A DNA stretch of 64,000 nucleotides from Thalassotalea eurytherma (lineage in GTDB: Bacteria > Pseudomonadota > Gammaproteobacteria > Enterobacterales > Alteromonadaceae): assembly GCF_030161415.1 (NCBI RefSeq), contig NZ_BSSU01000003.1:1-64000 (forward strand), in the 5' to 3' direction. Every line of letters starts with the position of its first letter. The first letter of the stretch is position 1. Made by a program: the position numbers and the translations under genes. The notes beneath the pieces are model-generated. The model saw nothing but the letters and a program-made list of their open reading frames with translations. It had not been told where the DNA came from and made no database searches. This document shows, in pieces, positions 26,602 through 34,728 of this stretch.

Positions 26602-28266
26602 ATGTGTTCGATCTTTAGTATTTTAGATATAAAAAACAATGCCTCAGAATTACGTTCAACGGCATTAGAATGTTCTCGCTTATTACGTCATCGTGGTCCT
26701 GATTGGTCAGGTATCTACCACAATGATAACGCCATTTTAGTTCACGAAAGACTCGCGATTGTTGATACTGAACATGGTGCTCAACCTCTTTATAATGCTG
26801 ATAAAACTCATGTACTTGCTGTAAATGGTGAAATTTATAACCATAAAGCCTTAGAAGAAACCTTGACGGTAGACTATAGCTTCAAAACAAATTCAGATTG
26901 TGAAGTGATTTTACCTCTATACCAAGAGCACGGCGTTGATTTCGTTGATAAACTACAGGGTATGTTTGCCTTTTGTTTATATAACGCACAAGACAACAGT
27001 TACCTTATTGCTCGCGATCATATCGGTATTATCCCTTTATATACAGGTTACGACGAGCACGGCAACTTTTATGTTGCTTCAGAAATGAAAGCACTGATGC
27101 CAGTTTGTAAAACAGTGAGTGAATTTCCTCCGGGTCATATTCTTGATAGCAAAGTGGGCAAGGTTCAAAAGTACTATCAACGTAACTGGCAACAGTATTC
27201 AGCGATTAAAGATAACTTCACGAGCAAAACAAAATTACGTGAAGCATTAGAAGACTCAGTTAAGTCTCATTTAATGACAGACGTACCCTATGGCGTGCTT
27301 TTATCAGGCGGTTTAGATTCTTCACTGGTGTCGGCAATCACACAAAAGTTCGCCTCTCGTCGTGTCGAAGAAAACGACTTGTCAGAAGCTTGGTGGCCAA
27401 AGGTGCATTCATTTGCTTGTGGTTTAGAAGGCTCACCTGATCTCGAAGCAGCACAAAAAGTTGCCGATAGCATTGGCACGATCCACCACAGCGTTCTATT
27501 TACAGAGCAAGAGGGTATCGATGCACTTAAAGAAGTTATCTATCACTTAGAAACTTACGATGTGACGACGATTAGAGCGTCAACGCCTATGTACTTGATG
27601 GCCCGAAAAATCAAAGCCATGGGCATTAAAATGGTGTTATCTGGCGAAGGAGCTGATGAAATCTTTGGTGGTTATTTATATTTCCACAAAGCACCAAACG
27701 CTCAAGAATTTCACGAGGAATTATTACGTAAGCTTGATAAATTGCATATGTTTGATTGCTTACGCGCAAACAAATCAATGTCAGCTTGGGGCATTGAAGC
27801 ACGTGTACCTTTCTTAGATAAACGCTTCATGGACGTAGCAATGCGCTTAAACCCTGAAGATAAAATGTGTGGTAACGGTAAAATTGAAAAAGGCATTTTA
27901 CGCTCCGCGTTTGAAGGCTACTTACCTGACGAAATTTTATGGCGTCAAAAAGAGCAGTTTTCTGATGGTGTTGGTTATTCTTGGATTGATAGCTTAAAAG
28001 CTCATATTGAAAGCCAAGTTACTGATCAGCAACTTGCTAACGCTAGCTTTAAGTTCCCGCATAATACACCGGACACTAAAGAAGCTTATTTTTATCGTGA
28101 AATTTTTGAAGGACACTTCCCTCTACCTTCGGCTGCGGAATGTGTGCCAGGCGGTAAGTCAGTGGCCTGTTCAACACCACAAGCATTAGCTTGGGATGAG
28201 AACTTTAAGAATATGGCAGATCCTTCGGGTCGCTCGGTCATGAGTGTTCATAACGACAGTTATTAA
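26602..28266 (+). CDS. asnB: Asparagine synthase B (glutamine-hydrolysing)
   Basis: Makes asparagine from aspartate, ATP and glutamine in the cytoplasm. At 554 residues it equals E. coli AsnB. The start must be the ATG at 26602, because the next codon is the catalytic Cys of the N-terminal nucleophile glutaminase domain (CSIFSILD), and AGGAG lies about 11 bases before it; an in-frame ATG upstream would block the nucleophile. The glutaminase domain runs about 2-185. The synthetase domain has the PP-loop SGGLDSS and downstream SGEGADEIFGGY. Single gene with a bidirectional terminator downstream. Confidence 0.95.
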   Translation: MCSIFSILDIKNNASELRSTALECSRLLRHRGPDWSGIYHNDNAILVHERLAIVDTEHGAQPLYNADKTHVLAVNGEIYNHKALEETLTVDYSFKTNSDCEVILPLYQEHGVDFVDKLQGMFAFCLYNAQDNSYLIARDHIGIIPLYTGYDEHGNFYVASEMKALMPVCKTVSEFPPGHILDSKVGKVQKYYQRNWQQYSAIKDNFTSKTKLREALEDSVKSHLMTDVPYGVLLSGGLDSSLVSAITQKFASRRVEENDLSEAWWPKVHSFACGLEGSPDLEAAQKVADSIGTIHHSVLFTEQEGIDALKEVIYHLETYDVTTIRASTPMYLMARKIKAMGIKMVLSGEGADEIFGGYLYFHKAPNAQEFHEELLRKLDKLHMFDCLRANKSMSAWGIEARVPFLDKRFMDVAMRLNPEDKMCGNGKIEKGILRSAFEGYLPDEILWRQKEQFSDGVGYSWIDSLKAHIESQVTDQQLANASFKFPHNTPDTKEAYFYREIFEGHFPLPSAAECVPGGKSVACSTPQALAWDENFKNMADPSGRSVMSVHNDSY

Positions 28267-28318
28267 TAACTGTTCGGTGTTTGATCAAAATAAAATCAAC
28301 ACTCGAGTATCAAAAATT

Positions 28319-28348
28319 AAAAAACCACCAAATAGGGTGGTTTTTTTG
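28319..28348. terminator. Bidirectional terminator
   Basis: AAAAAACCACC, loop AAATA, GGGTGGTTTTTTT (one C/G offset). It can end both asnB (rightward) and lysC (leftward). Confidence 0.85.
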
Positions 28349-28399
28349 TTCTTATCGTTTCATCAATAAACAAAACGTATAATTTACAATCGGTTAATA

Positions 28400-29755
28400 C
28401 TAATCAAATAATGTATTGTGTAGCTGAGACACCACTGAATTAGCATCGTTTTCTGGCACTAAAAAGCAAATATTATTGGCACTTGCGCCATGGCAGATCA
28501 AACGAATATTAAAGTCATTTATCTTGTCAAAAATGCTACTACCTAACTCTTTAGCAGCATGTAAACCGTTACCAATGACTGCCACTAACGATAAACCGTG
28601 CTCAACCGTTACCTCACACAACTGCTCTAACTCTTTGACAACTTCATGAGTAATCAATGCTTGAGCATTAGATGTAGGGTTATCAAACGTCATCGCAACT
28701 GAGATCTCACTTGTCGTAATCAAATCTACTGATAATTCATGTTTAGCTAAAATACTAAATACTTTAGCCAAGAAACCACTAGCATGGAGCATCTCAGGAC
28801 TTTTAACCGTAACCAATGACTGTTCTCTGCGTAATGCGATTGAGCGGTAAGTAGGATTTGATTGCACGTGTTGTTGAATTTTTGTGCCGCCTTTTTCTGG
28901 CGCCTTACTTGAACCAACAAATACCGGAATGTTTTTACGCATCGCTGGAATTAATGTCGCCGGGTGCAATATCTTAGCGCCAAAGGTAGCCATTTCTGCG
29001 GCTTCACCAAAGCTAATTTCTGGAATCGACTTTGCCTGTGCAGTGATACGAGGATCGGTTGTGAAGATCCCTTCAACGTCTGTCCAAATCTCTAAGTTAT
29101 TCGCCCCTAGCGCTTCTGCTAAAATCGCAGCACTATAATCAGAACCCCCACGACCAAGTGTTGTTGTATGACCTAAGCCATCTTGACCAATAAAGCCTTG
29201 CGTTACAATGACCTGAACGGACAAAAGTGGCGATAAAACACGCTGTGCTAATGATGCTACTTGTTCAATATCAACCACAGCTTTAGAGTACAAACTATTC
29301 GTTTTCATGACTTGTCGCACATCAAAACTTAGCGCACTAACGCCTAACTCACACAACACCTGAGCGAAAATTTTCGAACTGATTTGTTCTCCACAGGCTA
29401 ATATACTATCGGCAATTTGCGCATCAAATTGCAACGATTGACTTGCAGCTCGTTGCGTTAAGTCAGCTAAAATCCCATCAACTCGCTCAGCGATTTGTTG
29501 AGCCGCTGGCTTATCGGATAACGCTTGAATAATATTGAAAGCGATATCGCGAATTGCCGAAATAGTCTCACTTTGCTCTTGCGGGTTTAAACCGGTTTGA
29601 CTCAGACGTACTAAATGGTTTGTCACGCCAGCTGGCGCAGAAACAACGACAAGTGTTGAAGCTGATTTTTGTTTAACAATAGAAGCACAACGTAACATTG
29701 CTTGATGGTTGGCAACCGACGTACCGCCAAATTTTGCAACTGCTATGTTAGACAT
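28400..29755 (-). CDS. lysC: Lysine-sensitive aspartokinase III
   Basis: Phosphorylates aspartate at the first step of lysine, threonine and methionine synthesis. It has 451 residues, close to E. coli LysC (449). The kinase domain (about 1-285) has KFGGTSVAN at its start, GRGGSDYSA and the aspartate/ATP region WTDVEGIFTTDP. Two ACT domains (about 305-450) bind lysine. I use the ATG at 29755 (MSNIAVAKFGG), which has GGGGG at a good distance. Control by lysine at two levels is expected: feedback through the ACT domains, and the lysine riboswitch in its leader. Confidence 0.95.
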   Translation of the reverse strand: MSNIAVAKFGGTSVANHQAMLRCASIVKQKSASTLVVVSAPAGVTNHLVRLSQTGLNPQEQSETISAIRDIAFNIIQALSDKPAAQQIAERVDGILADLTQRAASQSLQFDAQIADSILACGEQISSKIFAQVLCELGVSALSFDVRQVMKTNSLYSKAVVDIEQVASLAQRVLSPLLSVQVIVTQGFIGQDGLGHTTTLGRGGSDYSAAILAEALGANNLEIWTDVEGIFTTDPRITAQAKSIPEISFGEAAEMATFGAKILHPATLIPAMRKNIPVFVGSSKAPEKGGTKIQQHVQSNPTYRSIALRREQSLVTVKSPEMLHASGFLAKVFSILAKHELSVDLITTSEISVAMTFDNPTSNAQALITHEVVKELEQLCEVTVEHGLSLVAVIGNGLHAAKELGSSIFDKINDFNIRLICHGASANNICFLVPENDANSVVSQLHNTLFD

Positions 29756-29930
29756 TAGCGCCCCCTTCGACCTGAGATATTCGACAAACAAAAACTAAAA
29801 ACAAACTGAAAAACAACTTAATCTCCCTAGATAGCATCACGCTAATTCATGCTAAATAAAAACAAGGAAGAGCCGACTGATATGGGTAGTGTTACTCGCA
29901 TCGAGTAAACGCTATGTAAGGACATTTCAG

Positions 29931-30094
29931 CCAGAAGCTCTCCACCAAAATGGTGACAGTCCTGTGGATTCAACCAACAGTGACCGAGTTTTTTACTCCA
30001 CAAGTGCAAAACTCTCGGCGATAGTCTCCCTCTATGATGATCAAAAGAATTGTGGTTCTTCATACCATATACCTAGCTATCGCGCCTCTTCTGG
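29931..30094 (-). promoter_or_regulatory. Lysine riboswitch (L box) in lysC leader
   Basis: Read on the minus strand, the leader begins with P1 strand CCAGAAG (30094-30088) followed by GAGGCGCG. It then has the conserved CGCCGAG, the CTGTCACC core and GGTGGAGAGC, and closes with CTTCTGG (29937-29931), which pairs perfectly with the first strand. Order, spacing and about 164-nt length agree with the L-box aptamer of E. coli lysC. The stretch between the aptamer and the lysC start (29756-29930) contains a small hairpin (TTACTCG/CGAGTAA) but no clear terminator, so regulation may be translational. Confidence 0.88.
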
Positions 30095-30267
30095 AATTAG
30101 TAATATAGAACTACTAATAACGGTGGCTATTTAAACGGATTCAACGACTAATTGCAATAGACTTTTAGACGTCTATTAACATTTTTTATCACTTTTACCG
30201 CTTACTTATTCAACATAGCGTTTTTTTGGCTAATTTATCATAGTAGTGAGATAAGTAGGATCCTAGT

Positions 30268-30789
30268 TTAGGCCATTTCTTCTACTGCATTTTCTAGTGT
30301 TAACAAGAAATCGCCTACTTTTATTGCGTGGCTGCTGCGATCAAATCCTTGACTACAATCACAATACAGCATGCCTTCATCGATCATGCCCAAATAATTA
30401 AAGGTTAATGAAAACATCTCTTGAAAACAGTGGGCGGGTTTCTCAGTTGCTCCCGTTGCAAGCAAGAAAGCCTGCTTACCCCGAAGTTGTCGACCTTTGT
30501 CTTTTTCCTCTCGAAGGAAGTCAGTTAACCTGTCTAAAAACGCTTTCATCTGTGCACTGGCACTATACCAATACATAGGCGTTGCAAAGACGATGCGATC
30601 GTAATTAAGTAATTGGGCTGACAGCGTTCGGAAATCATCATCTGCACTGGCTAAATAATCAAAAGGTAATACTTGGTGTTCATTCAAGTCAAAAACATCA
30701 GCATTAAGTAATTCAGCCGTGTAATTGACCAACGCCCCTGTATTACCATCCGAGCGCGCTGATCCTAATAGTATTGCTGTGTTAGTCAT
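30268..30789 (-). CDS. NAD(P)H-dependent FMN reductase / flavodoxin-like quinone reductase
   Basis: Cytoplasmic flavoprotein of 173 residues. The flavodoxin-like fold shows the phosphate-binding loop at the start (LLGSARSDGNTGAL) and the FMN/active-site region IVFATPMYWYSASAQMKAFLDRL. The ATG at 30789 follows AAAGGA and overlaps the upstream VOC gene by eight bases, so the two are translated from one message. A SoxR-type promoter drives the pair, which fits a role in handling redox-cycling compounds or quinones. Substrate unknown. Confidence 0.8.
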   Translation of the reverse strand: MTNTAILLGSARSDGNTGALVNYTAELLNADVFDLNEHQVLPFDYLASADDDFRTLSAQLLNYDRIVFATPMYWYSASAQMKAFLDRLTDFLREEKDKGRQLRGKQAFLLATGATEKPAHCFQEMFSLTFNYLGMIDEGMLYCDCSQGFDRSSHAIKVGDFLLTLENAVEEMA

Positions 30790-31204
30790 TGTAGTGATTC
30801 CTTTCATTTGGCAAATCAGATAAGTATTCTACGAATTCTACCTCAAACCCATTCGGGTCTATATAATATAAGTTTCTACGGTATGGATTTTCAGCGCCAG
30901 CCTTATCAGCGTTGTAACCTGATGCTTGTAGCCTTTTAGCTAAGGCATCAATATCGGTAACAGAAAAGGCAAAGTGTGCTAAGCCTAAATTCAAGGTGTT
31001 TAGATCTCTGTTTTCTCCTTGCCCATTATCACTAAACGCCAGATATTGATAATCATCGCCAAAATGAAGCCACTGCCTAGGTAAACCATGCCACTTATCG
31101 AAACCATTGCCACGCACCCACCAATGTGGAAATGCCGCTTTATAAAACGTTAATGTCTCCTCCATATCTTTAACCACTAAATTAATATGCTCTAATGTCA
31201 TCAT
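30782..31204 (-). CDS. VOC-family (glyoxalase/dioxygenase fold) protein
   Basis: Protein of 140 residues of the vicinal oxygen chelate fold. It has two beta-alpha-beta-beta-beta modules, the first starting LEHINLVVKDMEETLTFY and the second carrying LAHFAFSVTDIDALAKRL. The metal ligands His (EHINLVV), His (LAHFAF) and Glu (GFEVEFVEY) are present. It is first in an operon with the flavin reductase and sits directly downstream of a SoxR box. The family includes antibiotic-binding, glyoxalase and dioxygenase members; which applies here cannot be said. Confidence 0.8.
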   Translation of the reverse strand: MMTLEHINLVVKDMEETLTFYKAAFPHWWVRGNGFDKWHGLPRQWLHFGDDYQYLAFSDNGQGENRDLNTLNLGLAHFAFSVTDIDALAKRLQASGYNADKAGAENPYRRNLYYIDPNGFEVEFVEYLSDLPNERNHYND

Positions 31205-31256
31205 GTTTAACTACTCCTATTGTCGATTATATTGTTTGAATTAAAACGTGGCTCAA

Positions 31257-31287
31257 AGCATAAAACCTCAAGTTAACTTGAGGTAAA
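31257..31287 (-). promoter_or_regulatory. SoxR box and overlong-spacer promoter
   Basis: CCTCAAGTTAACTTGAGG at 31266-31283 is a perfect 18-bp palindrome with the same sequence as the E. coli soxS SoxR box. On the minus strand it lies between TTTACC (31287-31282) and TATGCT (31262-31257), leaving a 19-bp spacer, the hallmark of MerR/SoxR promoters. It would drive the VOC/FMN-reductase operon and may also repress soxR, transcribed the other way. Confidence 0.9.
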
Positions 31288-31334
31288 GTGTTTTTTTCGA
31301 TAAATTAAAAAAAACATTTAAAAAGACCCTATTT

Positions 31335-31805
31335 ATGACCAATGAAGCTAATTTAAGTGTAGGAAAAGTAGCCAAACGAGCAGGTATAAAGATCTCTACC
31401 CTGCACTTCTATGAGGAAAAAGGCTTAATACGAAGTTGGCGAAACAATGGCAATCAACGCAGATATAAACCTGAAGTATTAAGAAGAATTTCGGTGATTA
31501 AAGCAGCCCAAAAAATGGGCGTAAGCCTTGAAGATATAAAAGCAGCACTGAGTGCCTTACCGAATAACCGAACACCAAATAAAGAAGATTGGCAAAAGCT
31601 CAGTACTGTGTGGCAAGCGCTATTAAATCAGCGAATTAAAGCGCTAGAAGTATTAAGAGACTCTGTTGATAGCTGCATTGGTTGTGGTTGCTTGTCTCTT
31701 AGCTCATGTCCACTTTATAACCCTGAAGATGCACTTGCTAAAGATGGTATTGGTGCAATCATCTTGAACAATAATATTGCATCACAAACAAATCCAAGCG
31801 ATTAA
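31335..31805 (+). CDS. soxR: Redox-sensitive transcriptional activator SoxR
   Basis: MerR-family regulator of 156 residues. The N-terminal helix-turn-helix (about 8-50) and a dimerisation helix are followed by the [2Fe-2S] cluster loop C114-IG-C117-G-C119-LSLSS-C125, identical in spacing to E. coli SoxR. In SoxR, one-electron oxidation of the cluster by redox-cycling drugs or nitric oxide switches on the bound promoter. It is divergent from a VOC/FMN-reductase pair with a perfect SoxR box between them. No soxS gene is seen, matching the non-enteric pattern where SoxR controls effector genes directly. Confidence 0.95.
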   Translation: MTNEANLSVGKVAKRAGIKISTLHFYEEKGLIRSWRNNGNQRRYKPEVLRRISVIKAAQKMGVSLEDIKAALSALPNNRTPNKEDWQKLSTVWQALLNQRIKALEVLRDSVDSCIGCGCLSLSSCPLYNPEDALAKDGIGAIILNNNIASQTNPSD

Positions 31806-31977
31806 CTGATAGCCGTATGAAGGTATCACGGCGCAAACTTTAGGCAACCAACCTGAAACAATGTAAGTATTTCGGCATTATTGACATCTTTGTGAAGGAT
31901 TTTTGATGTTGCGGTTGAACATCGGTTTTTAAAAAGCTATAACGTCTTTGACTCTATACTGCATCAATAAAAACTGT

Positions 31978-32673
31978 ATGAAAAAGAATTATTTAATTTG
32001 GGACTTACCTACTCGGCTATTTCATTGGCTACTTGTATTAACTTTTGGTGCTCTTTGGGGAACAGCTGAACTTGGCAGCGAATATATGCAATATCACATG
32101 TATTGCGGTTACTTTATGCTATTTTTAATCGGGTTTCGTCTTGTATGGGGTATTGTCGGCACTACACATGCAAGATTTAGTAGTTTTTTCCCAACGGTTT
32201 CTAGGCTAAAGACTTACCTCAAATCAACTCCTACACAAGAAAAGTTGAACACGCCTGGTCATAATCCTTTGGGTGCTATCATGGTATTTGGTATGCTACT
32301 TTTACTTTTAGCCCAAGCCGTGAGTGGTTTATTTATTACTGATGACGTGTTTACATCAGGCCCATATAACGGTGTACTAGAAGGTGATTGGCAAAAATTA
32401 GCTAACCGTGCTCACGATGTTTGTTTTACATTATTACAAGCGTGTATTGCGCTACATATTGCAGCAATTATCTTTTATCAAGGCGTAAAAAATAAAAACT
32501 TAGTAAAGCCTATGATAACTGGCAAAAAATCGTCTGACGATGTTAATTCTGAGGTATCGATAAAGCACTCAAAATTAATTTTAGCATTGGTCGTTGCCGC
32601 GGTTATTGCCGTAATAGTTTATTGGTTGGTCGTTATTAACGCCCCCGTTATTGAAGAATATTATTATTACTAG
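31978..32673 (+). CDS. Cytochrome b561-type membrane protein
   Basis: Inner-membrane dihaem cytochrome b of 231 residues with four main helices in the b561/COG3658 pattern. His residues that may ligate haem are in PTRLFHWLLVLTFG, the second helix region (QYHMYCGYFMLF), and LLQACIALHIAAI. An extra hydrophobic helix sits at the C-terminus (LALVVAAVIAVIVYW). I use the ATG at 31978; the frame also allows a TTG at 31948. It is 22 bp upstream of a cytochrome c' gene, a pairing often seen, in which the b protein probably exchanges electrons with the periplasmic c-type partner. Confidence 0.8.
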   Translation: MKKNYLIWDLPTRLFHWLLVLTFGALWGTAELGSEYMQYHMYCGYFMLFLIGFRLVWGIVGTTHARFSSFFPTVSRLKTYLKSTPTQEKLNTPGHNPLGAIMVFGMLLLLLAQAVSGLFITDDVFTSGPYNGVLEGDWQKLANRAHDVCFTLLQACIALHIAAIIFYQGVKNKNLVKPMITGKKSSDDVNSEVSIKHSKLILALVVAAVIAVIVYWLVVINAPVIEEYYYY

Positions 32674-32695
32674 AATAAGCATAAAAGGAAATATT

Positions 32696-33163
32696 ATGAA
32701 ACGTACTATCATCTCTCTTGCGATTGCCGGGTTAGTTGCCTCAACTGTTGTTATCGCACAACCTGCAGCCAACGAAAAACATGCTGGTTGGGCAACAAAA
32801 GTTCGCCAAGCTAACTTTACTTTACTAGGACACAACATGGGGCCACTTGGTGGCATGTTAAAAGGTAAAGTGCCATTTAACGCAGAAGTTGTAAAAGACA
32901 AATCCACTAAAATCAACAATTTAGCACAGATGATAGCTGATACATCTAAGGTAGATACATCAAAGTTCAATGTAGATACCGAAGCAATGGACGCAATCTG
33001 GAAAGATAAAGACGATTATGCGGAAAAAATTAACGCATTAGTGTTAGCCTCTGCGCGAGTGAGCGAAATTGCATTAACTGGCTCTGAAGCAGACGTTAAA
33101 AAAGCCATGGGTAAAATGGGCAAAACTTGTGGCTCTTGTCATGACAGCTACAAAAAAGACTAA
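32696..33163 (+). CDS. Cytochrome c' (class II cytochrome c)
   Basis: Periplasmic c-type cytochrome of 155 residues. A signal peptide (about 1-21) precedes a four-helix bundle, with the haem-attachment motif C145-GS-C148-H149 near the C-terminus, the class II layout. Cytochromes c' bind NO or CO, or act as electron carriers. ATG at 32696 follows AAAAGGA; an in-frame TTG further upstream lies inside the previous gene and would hide the signal peptide. In operon with the b-type cytochrome and followed by a terminator. Confidence 0.85.
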   Translation: MKRTIISLAIAGLVASTVVIAQPAANEKHAGWATKVRQANFTLLGHNMGPLGGMLKGKVPFNAEVVKDKSTKINNLAQMIADTSKVDTSKFNVDTEAMDAIWKDKDDYAEKINALVLASARVSEIALTGSEADVKKAMGKMGKTCGSCHDSYKKD

Positions 33164-33176
33164 CACCTAGCATTTG

Positions 33177-33211
33177 AATAAAGGGGCTGCATAGCCCCTT
33201 TATTATTTTTT
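33177..33211 (+). terminator. Intrinsic terminator after cytochrome c'
   Basis: AATAAAGGGGC and GCCCCTTTATT form a strong stem, then a T-rich run. Confidence 0.85.
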
Positions 33212-33285
33212 GAGTTACACTTTTTCGTATTAACTTCCATAGAAATCTGTACAATTGCGCAGTTTTCAATTTGCGTGCTTTTCTT

Positions 33286-33903
33286 ATGGAACTCTCTCAA
33301 TATTTAATTTATCTCACTATTTCTATTGCGGCATCTGTTAGCGTTGGCCCTTCAGTTATTCTTGCAGCAAGTAATGGCATTAATTTCGGCCGTAGAAAAG
33401 CCTTATCGGGTGTACTTGGCCATGTTTTTGCGATTTTTTTACTCGCGATTATTTCAGCAACTGGTGTTGGTGCGCTATTGCTTGCTTCACCTGCTACTTT
33501 CCAAATAATCAAATTCATAGGCATAGGCTATTTAGTCTACGTTGGTGTTCAAATTATACGTAGTAAAGGTAGCTGGGCTTTCCAAGTAAATGCCAATAAC
33601 GCCCCTTCTAAAACGTCCTTATTCAAGAAAAGCTTTTTTATCGCGATCAGTAACCCCAAGGCTATCATCTTTTTTAGCTCTTTGTTTCCGCAATTTCTAC
33701 AACCTGACCATCCTTTATTGCCACAATTTATGATTTTAGCGGGAACAAGTTTACTAAATGCTTTTGGTTTTACCTTTGCTTATGTATTAGTTGCTTACAA
33801 ATTTAAAGAACGACTGTTAGCTGGCATTAATAAAGGCTGGTTACCTAAATTAACAGGCACCGCATTTCTCTTTTTTGCCAGTGCATTAGCTATTAATAAA
33901 TAA
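33286..33903 (+). CDS. LysE/RhtB-family exporter
   Basis: Inner-membrane exporter of 205 residues with six helices, LysE/RhtB family, which exports amino acids or their derivatives. The family signature GPSVILAASNGINFGRRKALSGVLGH in the first loop is intact, followed by NPKAIIFFSSLFPQF. ATG at 33286 preferred; a TTG at 33271 is possible. The substrate is unknown and there is no neighbouring LysR-type regulator. Confidence 0.88.
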   Translation: MELSQYLIYLTISIAASVSVGPSVILAASNGINFGRRKALSGVLGHVFAIFLLAIISATGVGALLLASPATFQIIKFIGIGYLVYVGVQIIRSKGSWAFQVNANNAPSKTSLFKKSFFIAISNPKAIIFFSSLFPQFLQPDHPLLPQFMILAGTSLLNAFGFTFAYVLVAYKFKERLLAGINKGWLPKLTGTAFLFFASALAINK

Positions 33904-33951
33904 AGCCCTTAATATAAAACGTTAACAAGAAAAATAGACACGGAGAGAAAT

Positions 33952-34287
33952 ATGTCACATTTATATTTAGGTATTAACGGACATGTTGTCTGTATTGACA
34001 AAAATACGGGCGAAGAACGCTGGAAAACCAAATTGAAATCCTCACAGCTAACTAACCTTTGTTACGAAGAGGGGGTTGTTTATGCCTACAGCGCCGGTCA
34101 CCTGTTTTGTGTCAATGCTCAAACCGGTGAACAAGTTTGGGAAAATCCTCTTAAAGGTCTAGGTTATGGTTACTGTATTATCGCTACAGAAAACCAAAGT
34201 GCTGTTGTTAGCTCAAACGCTGCCGCTCAGCAAGCTGCTCAAGTAGCTACTACAGGCGCTGTTGTAGCTGGCACCTCAAGTTCATAA
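33952..34287 (+). CDS. Short PQQ-like beta-propeller repeat protein
   Basis: Protein of 111 residues with two or so PQQ-type repeats (LYLGINGHVVCIDKNTGEERWKTKL and HLFCVNAQTGEQVWENPL), each showing the A-x-D-xx-TGxxxW pattern. Full propellers need seven or eight blades, so this is either a small stand-alone sheet or assembles as an oligomer. The last 25 residues are Ala/Ser/Thr/Val-rich and may be disordered. No signal peptide. GGAGA precedes the ATG. Function unknown. Confidence 0.7.
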   Translation: MSHLYLGINGHVVCIDKNTGEERWKTKLKSSQLTNLCYEEGVVYAYSAGHLFCVNAQTGEQVWENPLKGLGYGYCIIATENQSAVVSSNAAAQQAAQVATTGAVVAGTSSS

Positions 34288-34294
34288 GAAATCG

Positions 34295-34483
34295 ATGTCA
34301 ATTCAAAACCACAACAGTCCATGCATAAATAATTGTTGTTTAAATGAAAAAGATATATGCATGGGGTGTTACCGTCACATTGATGAGATATGCCAATGGC
34401 GCACGTTAACCAATGAGCAAAAACAAAAAGTAACGGCAAAAATAGTGAGTCGTAAATTAGGGGCTGTTGATCTTTCATTTTAG
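34295..34483 (+). CDS. DUF1289 cysteine-motif protein
   Basis: Protein of 62 residues with the DUF1289 pattern SPCINNCCLNEKDICMGCYRHIDEICQW: four conserved Cys of a likely metal-binding knuckle, followed by W. Members are usually small and of unknown function. Starts 7 bp after the previous stop, so cotranscribed. Its last seven codons lie inside the left arm of an inverted repeat (34455-34476), so the native C-terminus may have been replaced by element sequence. Confidence 0.8.
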   Translation: MSIQNHNSPCINNCCLNEKDICMGCYRHIDEICQWRTLTNEQKQKVTAKIVSRKLGAVDLSF

Positions 34484-34728
34484 CCTCTGCTTTAGGCTAA
34501 TTTTGAAGATAACAAGGGGAAAAGAGAGTAATGTAGTTGTTCTACCTTAACGATTTTCAACGATGTTAGGTTTAACATTAGACAAAGCCCTTTGAGTTGA
34601 CTTGAAAAAGCGATATTCTTTGTTGCTTAAAGTGTATTTGGAACAACCAAACATTACTTTAAGCGCCGCGAATCTCACCTTTTTCAAGGCAACAGAGTTA
34701 CAAACTGAAAGATCAACAGCCCCTAAAT
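34455..34728. repeat. MITE-like segment with 22-bp inverted terminal repeats
   Basis: The sequence AATTAGGGGCTGTTGATC.. at 34455-34476 recurs inverted at 34707-34728 with 21 of 22 positions matching. About 230 bp lie between. The left arm overlaps the end of the DUF1289 gene and the right arm contains the stop codon of the convergent DUF5009 gene. TAAAT occurs next to both arms and could be a target duplication. No transposase is inside. A weak hairpin (TTAGCCT/AGGCTAA) near 34484-34500 may act as a terminator. Confidence 0.55.

Noticed and set aside
29842-30134. Short frames on both strands upstream of lysC
   Set aside because: They coincide with the lysine riboswitch, and their conservation is explained by RNA structure.
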